Origin: an uncultured Actinomycetes bacterium
GTDB lineage: Bacteria > Actinomycetota > Actinomycetes > Nanopelagicales > Nanopelagicaceae
NCBI GenBank assembly: GCA_903852955.1
Contig: CAINSH010000120.1
Coordinates: 1-6,611, forward strand
Direction: 5' to 3'
Length of the DNA stretch: 6,611 nt
Below are positions 1-6,611 of the stretch, one piece after another. How positions within the stretch are numbered: the first letter of the stretch is position 1; each line of letters starts with the position of its first letter. The position numbers and the translations under genes are program-made. The notes under the pieces were generated by a model that searched no databases, had not been told where the DNA came from, and worked only from the letters and a program-made list of their open reading frames with translations.

Positions 1-2748
1 CTGATAAAGCTAGTGATCGTTGAATCACCAGCTAAGGCCAGAAAGATTGGCGGCTACCTCGGCGATGATTACGTCGTCGAGGCTAGCGTCGGCCATATTC
101 GAGATCTTCCGCAGCGTGCAGCCGATATTCCTAAGGAGTATAAAAAGATTGCCTGGGCTAAAGAAGGCATCGATATTGAAAACGACTTTGCCCCGCTATA
201 TGTAATTAACCCTGATAAAAAGGCCAAAGTGGCTGAGTTAAAAGAGTTAATGAAAAACGCCGAAGAGTTAATTCTGGCAACAGATGAAGACCGCGAAGGT
301 GAAGCAATTGCTTGGCACTTAGTTGAAACCTTGCAGCCCAAAGTTCCCATTAAGCGCATGGTTTTTAATGAAATTACAAAAGAGGCTATCCAAGAAGCAA
401 TTAACAACACTCGCGATTTGGATTACCACTTAATCGATGCACAAGAAACAAGACGTGTTTTAGATCGACTCTTCGGTTACCGCTTATCTCCAGTTTTATG
501 GAAAAAAGTTATGCCACGCATTTCTGCTGGACGCGTGCAATCAGTTGCAACTCGTTTAATTGTTGAAAAAGAACGCGAACGCATGGCCTTTATTTCATCT
601 GCGTGGTGGGACCTGGCTGCAGTTACTGCCCTTGGCTTTAGTGCCAGATTGCTTGAAGTTGATGGAAAGAAAGTTGCAGCAACTTCAGATTTTGGCGCAG
701 ATGGTGCGGTAAAAGAAAAATCATTAGCAAATATTTTGTTGCTCGATGAGGCCGGCGCTAAAGGTTTAGTTAATTCACTTCAATCTTCTTCGTTAACCGT
801 TAAGTCAATGGAGGAAAGTCCGCGTACCGAGCGTCCTAAACCGCCATTTACAACATCAACGATGCAGCAAGATGCTGGTAGCCGACTTGGTTGGGGCGCA
901 CAAATCACAATGCGTATTGCCCAACGTTTGTACGAAAACGGTTACATCACTTACATGCGTACTGACAGCGTCAATCTTTCACAACAAGCAATCGATGCTG
1001 CGCGCAAAGCTGCAAAAGCTCTGTACGGCGCAGACCATGTTGCCGATTCACCACGCACATACCTTGGTAAAACTAAGAACGCCCAAGAAGCTCACGAAGC
1101 TATTCGTCCTGCAGGTGAAACATTTAAGACTCCTGGCGAACTAGCACCAGAACTTTCACGCGATGAATTTGCTTTGTATGACTTAATTTGGAAGCGCACT
1201 GTTGCATCTCAAATGGCAGATGCCAAGAAAATGCAGATGCGCGTTGATTTTGATGCTCAAACAAATGATGGCAAAGCCACAATATTTCGCGCCAATGGAT
1301 CTGTAATCACTTTCCCTGGTTTTTTAGCTGCCTATGACGACATTGTTAGTGATGAAAATAAAGATGAAGAAAGCAGCGATAAACGCTTACCTGCAATGGC
1401 CCTTGGCCAAACGGTAAAAGTTGATGAATACACCTGCGAAGGCCACGAAACTAAACCCCCAGCCCGTTACACCGAACCAACTCTTGTGAAAAAACTTGAA
1501 GAACTTGGCATTGGTCGACCATCAACGTTTGCGTCAATTATTCAAACTATTCAAGATCGCGGATATGTTTACAAGCGCGGTCGCGCACTAGTACCAACCT
1601 TCCTTGCATTTTCAGTGACGGGTTTGCTTGAAACTCACTTCACTAAGTTAGTTGATTACGAATTCACTGCCAGCATGGAAGAAGATTTAGACAAAATCGC
1701 ATCAGGTGAAGCTGGCCGCGTTGATTGGTTACGTGATTTCTTCTACGGTGTAGATGGTCAGCCTGGACTTAATGAACTTTCAGCAGATCTTGGTGTGATT
1801 GATGCACGCGCAACTAACACAATGAATCTGTCACCAGAAATTGAAATCCGTGTAGGACGTTACGGTGCTTACCTACAACAAAACTTGCCTGGCGAAGAAC
1901 GTAAACTCGCAAACATCCCAGAGGAGTTAGCACCCGACGAACTGACGCTTGCAAAAGCAATTGAGTTATTAGAAGCGCCATCAGGTGAACGCGAACTTGG
2001 AATTGATCCATCAACAAACTTGCCAATCATTGCAAAATCCGGTCGCTTCGGTCCTTACATCACTGAGGTTTTTCCAGTTGTCGAACCCGAACTCACTGCA
2101 TCGGGTAAAAAGAAAAAGAAAAAAGCTGATGCACCTAAACCAAAAACTGCCAGCCTTCTTTCAACAATGACGTTAGACACTGTCACGTATGAAGACGCAC
2201 TCAAGCTTTTATCTTTGCCACGCACGCTTGGCACTAATGCTGCAGGTGATGACATAACGGTACAAAATGGTCGTTATGGTCCATACCTAAAAGCAGGTGT
2301 TGATAGCCGCACGCTTACATCTGAAGAACAACTCTTCACAATGACTTTAGATGAAGCGCTAGAAATTTATTCAAAGCCAAAAGAGCGTCGTCGTGGTGTT
2401 GCTAAACCTCCATTAAAGGAACTTGGCCTAGATCCAACAACACAAAAACCATTGATTATTAAAGATGGACGTTTTGGAATGTATGTAACCGATGGCGAAA
2501 CAAATGCAACGCTTCGACGCGGTGACACTATTGAAGCAATGACAATTGAACGCGGACTTGAACTTCTGGCAGGCCGTCGTGCTTGGGAAGCCGAGAACGG
2601 TCCATCGCCTAAGAAATCTCGCAAAAAGGCGACAGCAAAAGCTAAGCCAGGAGATGTTGCGCCAACGCTTACTAAGAACGTTGTTAAAAAAGCTGGTGCT
2701 AAAAAGGCTGCAAAGAAAGCCGCATCTGGCAAAGCCAAGAAGGCTTAA
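1..2748 (+). CDS. topA: DNA topoisomerase I (type IA, omega protein), 5'-truncated by window edge
   Basis: Cytoplasmic enzyme that relaxes negatively supercoiled DNA by cutting and rejoining one strand through a 5'-phosphotyrosine. The frame is open from base 1 (LIKLVIVESP). Homologues have several residues before LVIVESP, so the true start lies upstream and the GTG at 13 is an internal Val. Numbering from that Val: the Toprim domain spans about 1-135, with E4 and the acidic D91-E-D93-R-E95 metal site. ISAGRVQSVA lies in the core, and KPPFTTSTMQQDA precedes the active-site motif ITYMRTDS with catalytic Tyr314 (codon 952-954) and Arg316. GRPSTFASI follows. The C-terminal half has no zinc-finger cysteines. 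It carries four GR(Y/F)GxY repeats at 615-620, 677-682, 753-758 and 819-824, a run of six Lys at 699-704, and a Lys/Ala tail from about 866 to 911. This layout is typical of actinobacterial TopA. The gene ends 44 bp before the MFS-tmk gene. Identification is secure. Confidence 0.97.
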   Translation: MIKLVIVESPAKARKIGGYLGDDYVVEASVGHIRDLPQRAADIPKEYKKIAWAKEGIDIENDFAPLYVINPDKKAKVAELKELMKNAEELILATDEDREGEAIAWHLVETLQPKVPIKRMVFNEITKEAIQEAINNTRDLDYHLIDAQETRRVLDRLFGYRLSPVLWKKVMPRISAGRVQSVATRLIVEKERERMAFISSAWWDLAAVTALGFSARLLEVDGKKVAATSDFGADGAVKEKSLANILLLDEAGAKGLVNSLQSSSLTVKSMEESPRTERPKPPFTTSTMQQDAGSRLGWGAQITMRIAQRLYENGYITYMRTDSVNLSQQAIDAARKAAKALYGADHVADSPRTYLGKTKNAQEAHEAIRPAGETFKTPGELAPELSRDEFALYDLIWKRTVASQMADAKKMQMRVDFDAQTNDGKATIFRANGSVITFPGFLAAYDDIVSDENKDEESSDKRLPAMALGQTVKVDEYTCEGHETKPPARYTEPTLVKKLEELGIGRPSTFASIIQTIQDRGYVYKRGRALVPTFLAFSVTGLLETHFTKLVDYEFTASMEEDLDKIASGEAGRVDWLRDFFYGVDGQPGLNELSADLGVIDARATNTMNLSPEIEIRVGRYGAYLQQNLPGEERKLANIPEELAPDELTLAKAIELLEAPSGERELGIDPSTNLPIIAKSGRFGPYITEVFPVVEPELTASGKKKKKKADAPKPKTASLLSTMTLDTVTYEDALKLLSLPRTLGTNAAGDDITVQNGRYGPYLKAGVDSRTLTSEEQLFTMTLDEALEIYSKPKERRRGVAKPPLKELGLDPTTQKPLIIKDGRFGMYVTDGETNATLRRGDTIEAMTIERGLELLAGRRAWEAENGPSPKKSRKKATAKAKPGDVAPTLTKNVVKKAGAKKAAKKAASGKAKKA

Positions 2749-2780
2749 TCGCCCTTATTAGGCTCATTTACGCTGCCCGA

Positions 2781-2786
2781 TAGACT
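2781..2786 (+). promoter_or_regulatory. Candidate -10 element for a leaderless MFS-tmk transcript
   Basis: TAGACT fits the TANNNT pattern of actinobacterial -10 boxes. Its last base lies 7 nt before the A of the ATG at 2793, so transcription would begin at or next to the start codon. No Shine-Dalgarno-like purine run precedes that ATG, which agrees with a leaderless mRNA, a common arrangement in Actinobacteria. A -35 hexamer at standard spacing (about 2758-2763, TTAGGC) is poor. The hexamer could be chance; transcription could instead read through from topA. Confidence 0.35.
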
Positions 2787-2792
2787 CACGCC

Positions 2793-4928
2793 ATGGCTAG
2801 ATCGCTCCCGACACCTGCTGCACCTGCGCAGGATCAAACTCGCGGCGTCTTAGCAATACGACCATTTCGAAAACTGTGGAACTCCATGGTTTTCTCATCC
2901 CTCGGGGACTGGCTTGGGCTCCTTGCAACAACTGCAATGGCGCAACAACTTTCCGGTGGAGATTATGCAAAAGCTAACTACGCGATTGCCGGAGTATTTA
3001 TCTCCAGATTACTACCAGCAGTTTTCTTAGGTCCAATCGCTGGAGTCATCGCCGATAAATTAGATCGTCGAAAGCTAATGGTTATCTGCGACATTTTAAG
3101 AACGGCGCTTTATGTTTCAATTCCAATTTTTCATAACTACTTCTGGTTATATACCGCAACTATTTTGGTGGAATGCGTAACTCTATTCTGGTCGCCAGCA
3201 AAAGAGGCTTCGGTTCCTAACCTTGTTCCCCGCGAAAAATTAGAGTCTGCTAATCAAGTTTCACTTTTAGCCGCTTACGGAACTGCGCCAATCGCTGCGG
3301 TACTTTTCACGATTCTTTCACTTTTCACCAGTGCGTTTGTTGCATTAATTCCTAACTTCACCGCAACTGCAGTTGATATCGCACTCTATGTAAACGCAGC
3401 TAGTTTTGCTTTCGCAGCCTTTACTATTTGGAATTTACGAGAAATCCCTAAAGGCGCGGCAGCTAAGCAAGCCGCAGATACCGGAATCTTGAAATCACTT
3501 CTTGAAGGTTGGAAATCGGTAAGTGGCTCCAAAATTATTCGCGGCCTTGTAGTTGGAATGGTTGGCGCTTTCGTTGCGGCCGGCGCAGTCATTGGCCTTG
3601 CTCGAACATTTGTGGGCGATCTGGGTGGTGGTGAAGCTGCATATGGCGTGCTCTTTGGCGCAGTCTTTTCTGGCCTTGCACTTGGAATTGCTTTTGGTCC
3701 TAAAGTTTTCGCGCAGTTCTCTCGCCGCCGTTTATTTGGCGCATCCTTAACTATCGCTGGACTCTTCTTAGTTGGATTAGCGGCAATTCCTAACCTTGTT
3801 CTAGCTGTCTTTACCGTGATTGCACTTGGTGCATTTAGTGGAATCTGTTGGGTTACTGGCTTCACGATGTTAGGCATGGAAGTTGCCGATGATGTTCGCG
3901 GCCGAACTTTTGCTTTCGTGCAAAGCTTGATCCGCGTGGTTCTTGTTGGCGTGTTAGCCCTTGCTCCGCTTATTGCTGCAGCAGTTGGCCAGCACACATT
4001 TAAATTTCAAAATACACAAGTAAGTTATAACGGCGCATCAGTCACAATTTTAATTGCAGGAGTATTCGCTGCATTTATCGGTGCACTTTCATATCACCAA
4101 ATGAAAGATCGCCCAAATGTTTCATTGTGGTCAGATATTTCTAATGCAATCAAGGGTGAACTTGGCAGCATTACTGGTGCACCCACTAAAGGAATATTTA
4201 TTGTTTTTGAAGGCGGCGAAGGAATTGGTAAATCAACTCAAGCAAAACTTTTAAAGCAATGGCTTGAACAAGAAGGCGAAAGCGTTGTGTTAACCCGCGA
4301 ACCCGGCGGAAGTGATTTAGGTATTGAGATTCGCAAGATTCTGCTTTCACATTCAACTGGCGAAATCAGTCCACGTGCCGAAGCTTTACTATATGCCGCA
4401 GATCGCGCGCACCATGTTTTCTCAGTTATCAGACCAGCTCTTGCCGCAGGCCAAGTTGTCATCGGTGATAGATATTTTGATTCATCAATTGCATACCAAG
4501 GCGCTGGCCGAGTTCTTGAACCTGGTGAAGTTGCACGAATTTCTAGATGGGCAACTGAATCCTTATTTCCAACGCTAACAATTATTATTGATTTACCTGC
4601 CGAAATTGGCTTGGGCCGTTTAAAGAGTAAGGATCGCCTTGAATCCCAACCTTTGGCTTTCCACGAACGTGTTCGACAAGAGTTTTTGCAGTTAGCCTTA
4701 CTTGATCCAGAGCGTTATTTCGTAGTCGATGGCAATAAATCAATTGAAGATACTCACACCGCAATCATTTCTCGGGTAAGTGAGATCGCAGCACTTAAGC
4801 GCAATGCCCGCGAAGACAAAGGCAATTTATTGCTTCGTCCAATTCGTGCAGCTGGTAAAGCTGTACGCACCACAGCTAAAGCAGTTAATAAAGCTAAGCC
4901 AAAAAAGAAAGCAAAAACTAAGAAGTGA
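2793..4928 (+). CDS. tmk: MFS transporter-thymidylate kinase fusion (dTMP kinase, EC 2.7.4.9)
   Basis: One uninterrupted 711-residue protein. Residues 1-436 resemble MFS_3-type exporters. I count about 12 hydrophobic helices (first about 31-53, last about 416-436), with an intact motif A, GVIADKLDRRK at 84-94, after helix 2, and PAKEASVPNLVP after helix 4. A 30-residue linker follows. Residues about 467-669 form a complete thymidylate kinase, which uses ATP to make dTDP from dTMP. Its motifs are P-loop EGGEGIGKST (Lys480), REPGG at 502-506, DRYFDSS at 559-565, SIAYQGAGR, and a basic LID segment with R609, K611, K613 and R615. The P-loop lacks the Arg of type I (yeast/human) enzymes, so it looks type II. 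Twelve helices put both termini in the cytoplasm, as the kinase requires. The tail 670-711 is Lys/Ala-rich with no acidic residue after D675. The ATG is the first possible start, because an in-frame TAG lies at 2781-2783. Similar fusions are known in Streptomyces; the transported substrate is unknown. Confidence 0.93.
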   Translation: MARSLPTPAAPAQDQTRGVLAIRPFRKLWNSMVFSSLGDWLGLLATTAMAQQLSGGDYAKANYAIAGVFISRLLPAVFLGPIAGVIADKLDRRKLMVICDILRTALYVSIPIFHNYFWLYTATILVECVTLFWSPAKEASVPNLVPREKLESANQVSLLAAYGTAPIAAVLFTILSLFTSAFVALIPNFTATAVDIALYVNAASFAFAAFTIWNLREIPKGAAAKQAADTGILKSLLEGWKSVSGSKIIRGLVVGMVGAFVAAGAVIGLARTFVGDLGGGEAAYGVLFGAVFSGLALGIAFGPKVFAQFSRRRLFGASLTIAGLFLVGLAAIPNLVLAVFTVIALGAFSGICWVTGFTMLGMEVADDVRGRTFAFVQSLIRVVLVGVLALAPLIAAAVGQHTFKFQNTQVSYNGASVTILIAGVFAAFIGALSYHQMKDRPNVSLWSDISNAIKGELGSITGAPTKGIFIVFEGGEGIGKSTQAKLLKQWLEQEGESVVLTREPGGSDLGIEIRKILLSHSTGEISPRAEALLYAADRAHHVFSVIRPALAAGQVVIGDRYFDSSIAYQGAGRVLEPGEVARISRWATESLFPTLTIIIDLPAEIGLGRLKSKDRLESQPLAFHERVRQEFLQLALLDPERYFVVDGNKSIEDTHTAIISRVSEIAALKRNAREDKGNLLLRPIRAAGKAVRTTAKAVNKAKPKKKAKTKK

Positions 4929-6076
4929 GCGTTTTCGACAATCTTGTTGGGCAAGAACATGTTGTTGAGATAATTCAAAAGGCCGTTGCCTCTGCTCGAA
5001 ATGGTGAAGAAACACAGGAGATGACCCACGCTTGGGTTTTTACTGGCCCGCCCGGTTCTGGTCGCTCATCTGCAGCCGTTGCCTTTGCTCAAGCCCTTGT
5101 CTGTCCACACGATGGTTGCGGAACCTGCAATCAATGTAAATCTGCAGCAAATGGCGCACATCCAGATGTGGAAATTATCCGCACCGAAGGTTTGTCCATA
5201 AAAATCGATGAAGTCCGCGAACTCTTAGCCCGTGTTGCTTGGGCGCCATCCATGGGTGGCTGGCGCGTAGTTGTTATGGAAGATGCTGATCGCTTAACTG
5301 AATCTGCAGCTAACGCACTTCTTAAAGCAATCGAAGAACCTGGTAACAGAACCGTTTGGCTTTTATGTGCACCAACTTTGCACGATGTCTTGCCAACTAT
5401 TCGTAGTCGCTGCCGACATTTACAACTTGTTACACCATCGGCCATAGCTGTTGCACAAGTTCTGCAAAATCGAGATGGCATAAGTCCACAGATGGCAGAT
5501 TTTGCTGCACGCGTTAGTCAAGGCCATATCGGCCGCGCGCGATATTTAGCTACCAATGAATCCGTTCGTAACACCCGCTCTACGATTATGAAACTACCGT
5601 TGACTTTAAAAGGTATTTCATCAGCATTTGCTGCCGCACAAACTTTAGTAGATCTAGCAACTGAACAAGCAAATCAAGCTGCCGAACTTCGTAATGAAAA
5701 AGAGGTCGATGATTTATCTCTTGCTTACGGCAAAGGTGCAACTGGACGTGGCATGGCGACCGGTGGCAGTAAAGCGATTAAAGAGTTAGAAAAAGAACAA
5801 AAAACTCGCAACACTCGCATGGTGCGCGATGGGTTAGATGCCGCTTTGCTAGATATTGCAACATTTTATCGCGACGTAATGATGGTTCAGGCTGGTAGCA
5901 ACGATGCACTCATTAACAAAGAGATTGAAAATGAAATCAATTCATATGCCGCTAATAACAAACCAGCTGCAACGATTAATAAAATTAATGCCATCATGGT
6001 TGCACGTACAAACCTTGGCCATAACGCTGCGCCTCTTTTAACTATCGAAGCTTTAATGTGCGTTTTGGCCCGATGA
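4925..6076 (+). CDS. holB: DNA polymerase III delta' subunit (clamp-loader, AAA+ fold)
   Basis: Delta' is the stator of the clamp-loader complex, which with DnaX and delta opens the beta clamp and places it on primed DNA. The N-terminus VFDNLVGQEHVV is a family hallmark and supports the GTG start. The next in-frame ATG (5021, Met33) would remove it. A Walker A-like loop, GPPGSGRSS at 41-49, has Arg47 where ATPases have Lys, so ATP hydrolysis is unlikely, as in E. coli delta'. Cys60, Cys65, Cys68 and Cys71 form the expected zinc module. MEDADRLTESAANALLKAIEEP is the Walker B/DnaX-like region, and S161-R-C163 is the SRC motif that supplies the arginine finger to the neighbouring subunit. The C-terminal half carries a glycine-rich stretch (GKGATGRGMATGG, 269-281) followed by KELEKEQKTR, which I recognise from actinobacterial delta'. 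At 383 residues it is of the usual actinobacterial length. The start overlaps the tmk stop as GTGA, and the end overlaps the next start as ATGA. Confidence 0.95.
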   Translation: MSVFDNLVGQEHVVEIIQKAVASARNGEETQEMTHAWVFTGPPGSGRSSAAVAFAQALVCPHDGCGTCNQCKSAANGAHPDVEIIRTEGLSIKIDEVRELLARVAWAPSMGGWRVVVMEDADRLTESAANALLKAIEEPGNRTVWLLCAPTLHDVLPTIRSRCRHLQLVTPSAIAVAQVLQNRDGISPQMADFAARVSQGHIGRARYLATNESVRNTRSTIMKLPLTLKGISSAFAAAQTLVDLATEQANQAAELRNEKEVDDLSLAYGKGATGRGMATGGSKAIKELEKEQKTRNTRMVRDGLDAALLDIATFYRDVMMVQAGSNDALINKEIENEINSYAANNKPAATINKINAIMVARTNLGHNAAPLLTIEALMCVLAR

Positions 6077-6611
6077 GAAAAACCATACCCTTAATTTTAT
6101 TTGCGTTATTACTTACTAGTTGTTCATCCAATCCGCAAAAAAACTTTCCAGATTCGGCAACGGATACCTCAACTCTTGCTTGGTCTTCATGCCATGATCA
6201 CTTTCAATGCGCTACATTAAAAGTACCCATTGATTACACCGATGAAAGCTTGGGCCAATTTGATATTGCAGTTATTAGATATCGAGATCCAAGCCAACAT
6301 AATCGCATCGGCTCTCTAGTCGTTAACCCAGGTGGGCCAGGGGCAAGCGGGGTGGATTATGCGCGCAGCGCTGAGTACATCGTTAACCCCGAAGTTCTTG
6401 AGCGCTATGACATCGTAGGTTTTGATCCACGGGGCATTGGTCAATCCACACCTATTCATTGTCTTAACGCCGCCGAACAAGATGCCTCTTTTGCCAGTGA
6501 TCCAAAGCCCGATACGGATGCCGAGTTTGATCAGGCGTTAATTGATACCAAGGAGTTTGTAGATAAGTGCGTTGCAAATACTCCCAATATTGCAGATTTT
6601 TCTACTCAAGA
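6073..6611 (+). CDS. Secreted lipoprotein alpha/beta hydrolase, tripeptidyl-aminopeptidase-like (S33 family), 3'-truncated
   Basis: The first 179 codons are present and the frame is open to the window end. The N-terminus MRKTIPLILFALLLTSC is a short lipoprotein signal peptide: basic n-region, hydrophobic core, and lipobox L14-T-S-C17, giving lipid attachment at Cys17 and an extracytoplasmic, membrane-anchored product. The mature part matches secreted tripeptidyl aminopeptidases of the alpha/beta-hydrolase fold (Streptomyces Tap/SlpD/SlpE type). It has a cysteine pair C40/C46 before ATLKVPIDY, the NPGGPGASG oxyanion-hole loop at 85-93, and YDIVGFDPRGIGQS at 112-125. The catalytic Ser (GxSxG), Asp and His would lie beyond the window, so activity cannot be confirmed. 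Such enzymes remove short N-terminal peptides from exported or environmental proteins. The ATG overlaps the holB stop by 4 nt and is the only start giving a complete signal peptide, so expression is probably coupled to holB. Confidence 0.88.
   Translation, partial: MRKTIPLILFALLLTSCSSNPQKNFPDSATDTSTLAWSSCHDHFQCATLKVPIDYTDESLGQFDIAVIRYRDPSQHNRIGSLVVNPGGPGASGVDYARSAEYIVNPEVLERYDIVGFDPRGIGQSTPIHCLNAAEQDASFASDPKPDTDAEFDQALIDTKEFVDKCVANTPNIADFSTQ

Noticed and set aside
2107..2125. A-rich tract in topA as a programmed frameshift site like that of dnaX
   Set aside because: The A6G run is read AAA-AAA-G, not the A-AAA-AAG phase needed for -1 slippage. The zero frame continues into two further conserved GRxGxY repeats.
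2367..2738. 123-codon minus-strand open frame opposite the TopA C-terminus
   Set aside because: Its Phe/Ala-rich translation is what complementing Lys-rich codons produces (AAG gives CTT, AAA gives TTT). No motif and no plausible start signal.
2738..2766. Possible terminator after topA (AGGCTTAAT ... ATTAGGCT)
   Set aside because: The similar words are direct rather than inverted copies. The only inverted match, TAAT/ATTA, is a weak 4-bp stem without a following T run.
3386..3997. 203-codon open frame on the minus strand inside the MFS region
   Set aside because: It is antisense to a conserved membrane protein, and its translation is rich in Pro, Thr and Arg with no recognisable domain. It is explained as a complement shadow of hydrophobic codons.
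4101..4103. ATG in the linker (Met437) as the start of a separate tmk gene
   Set aside because: The frame runs without a stop from 2793, Met437 lies at the end of the last transmembrane helix, and no ribosome binding site precedes it. Internal initiation cannot be excluded, but the fusion reading is simpler and matches other Actinobacteria.
1..6611. Defence, mobile or otherwise undescribed multi-gene system
   Set aside because: Four recognisable genes fill nearly the whole window. There are no integrase or transposase motifs, no repeat arrays, and no composition break between genes; this reads as a core chromosomal locus.

Overview
The window is a compact, four-gene, all-plus-strand segment of an actinobacterial chromosome. 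It holds housekeeping genes for DNA topology, dTTP supply and replisome loading, followed by the start of a secreted lipoprotein peptidase. The gene order topA, MFS-tmk fusion, holB, S33-type peptidase is one I associate with Actinobacteria from general knowledge. Protein details agree: a TopA without zinc fingers but with a Lys/Ala tail, a thymidylate kinase fused behind a 12-helix MFS transporter, and a delta' subunit with the glycine-rich insert seen in actinobacterial HolB. Base composition is only moderately GC by eye (about mid-40s percent), and TTA leucine codons are common even in essential genes. With the near absence of spacers, this suggests a streamlined low-GC actinobacterium such as the freshwater acI / Nanopelagicales group. 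That placement is inference, not shown by the sequence alone.

Layout: 1-2748 topA, whose 5' end lies outside the window. 2749-2792 is the only intergenic gap (44 bp); it holds a candidate -10 element placed for a leaderless transcript. 2793-4928 is the MFS-thymidylate kinase fusion. 4925-6076 is holB, overlapping the fusion gene by 4 nt (GTGA). 6073-6611 is the 5' part of a lipoprotein alpha/beta-hydrolase gene, overlapping holB by 4 nt (ATGA) and cut by the window end. There is no gene-free stretch over 300 bases. I see no tRNA, rRNA, CRISPR array, insertion sequence or convincing terminator.

The last three genes overlap start-to-stop and are probably co-transcribed and translationally coupled. 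TopA relaxes negative supercoils, the Tmk domain makes dTDP for replication (and for dTDP-sugars), and delta' is part of the clamp loader, so three of the four products serve DNA replication. The transporter half of the fusion and the exported peptidase are the members whose link to replication is unexplained. No wholly new system is evident. The most interesting points are the membrane-anchored nucleotide kinase and the basic, histone-H1-like tails at the C-termini of both TopA and the Tmk fusion.
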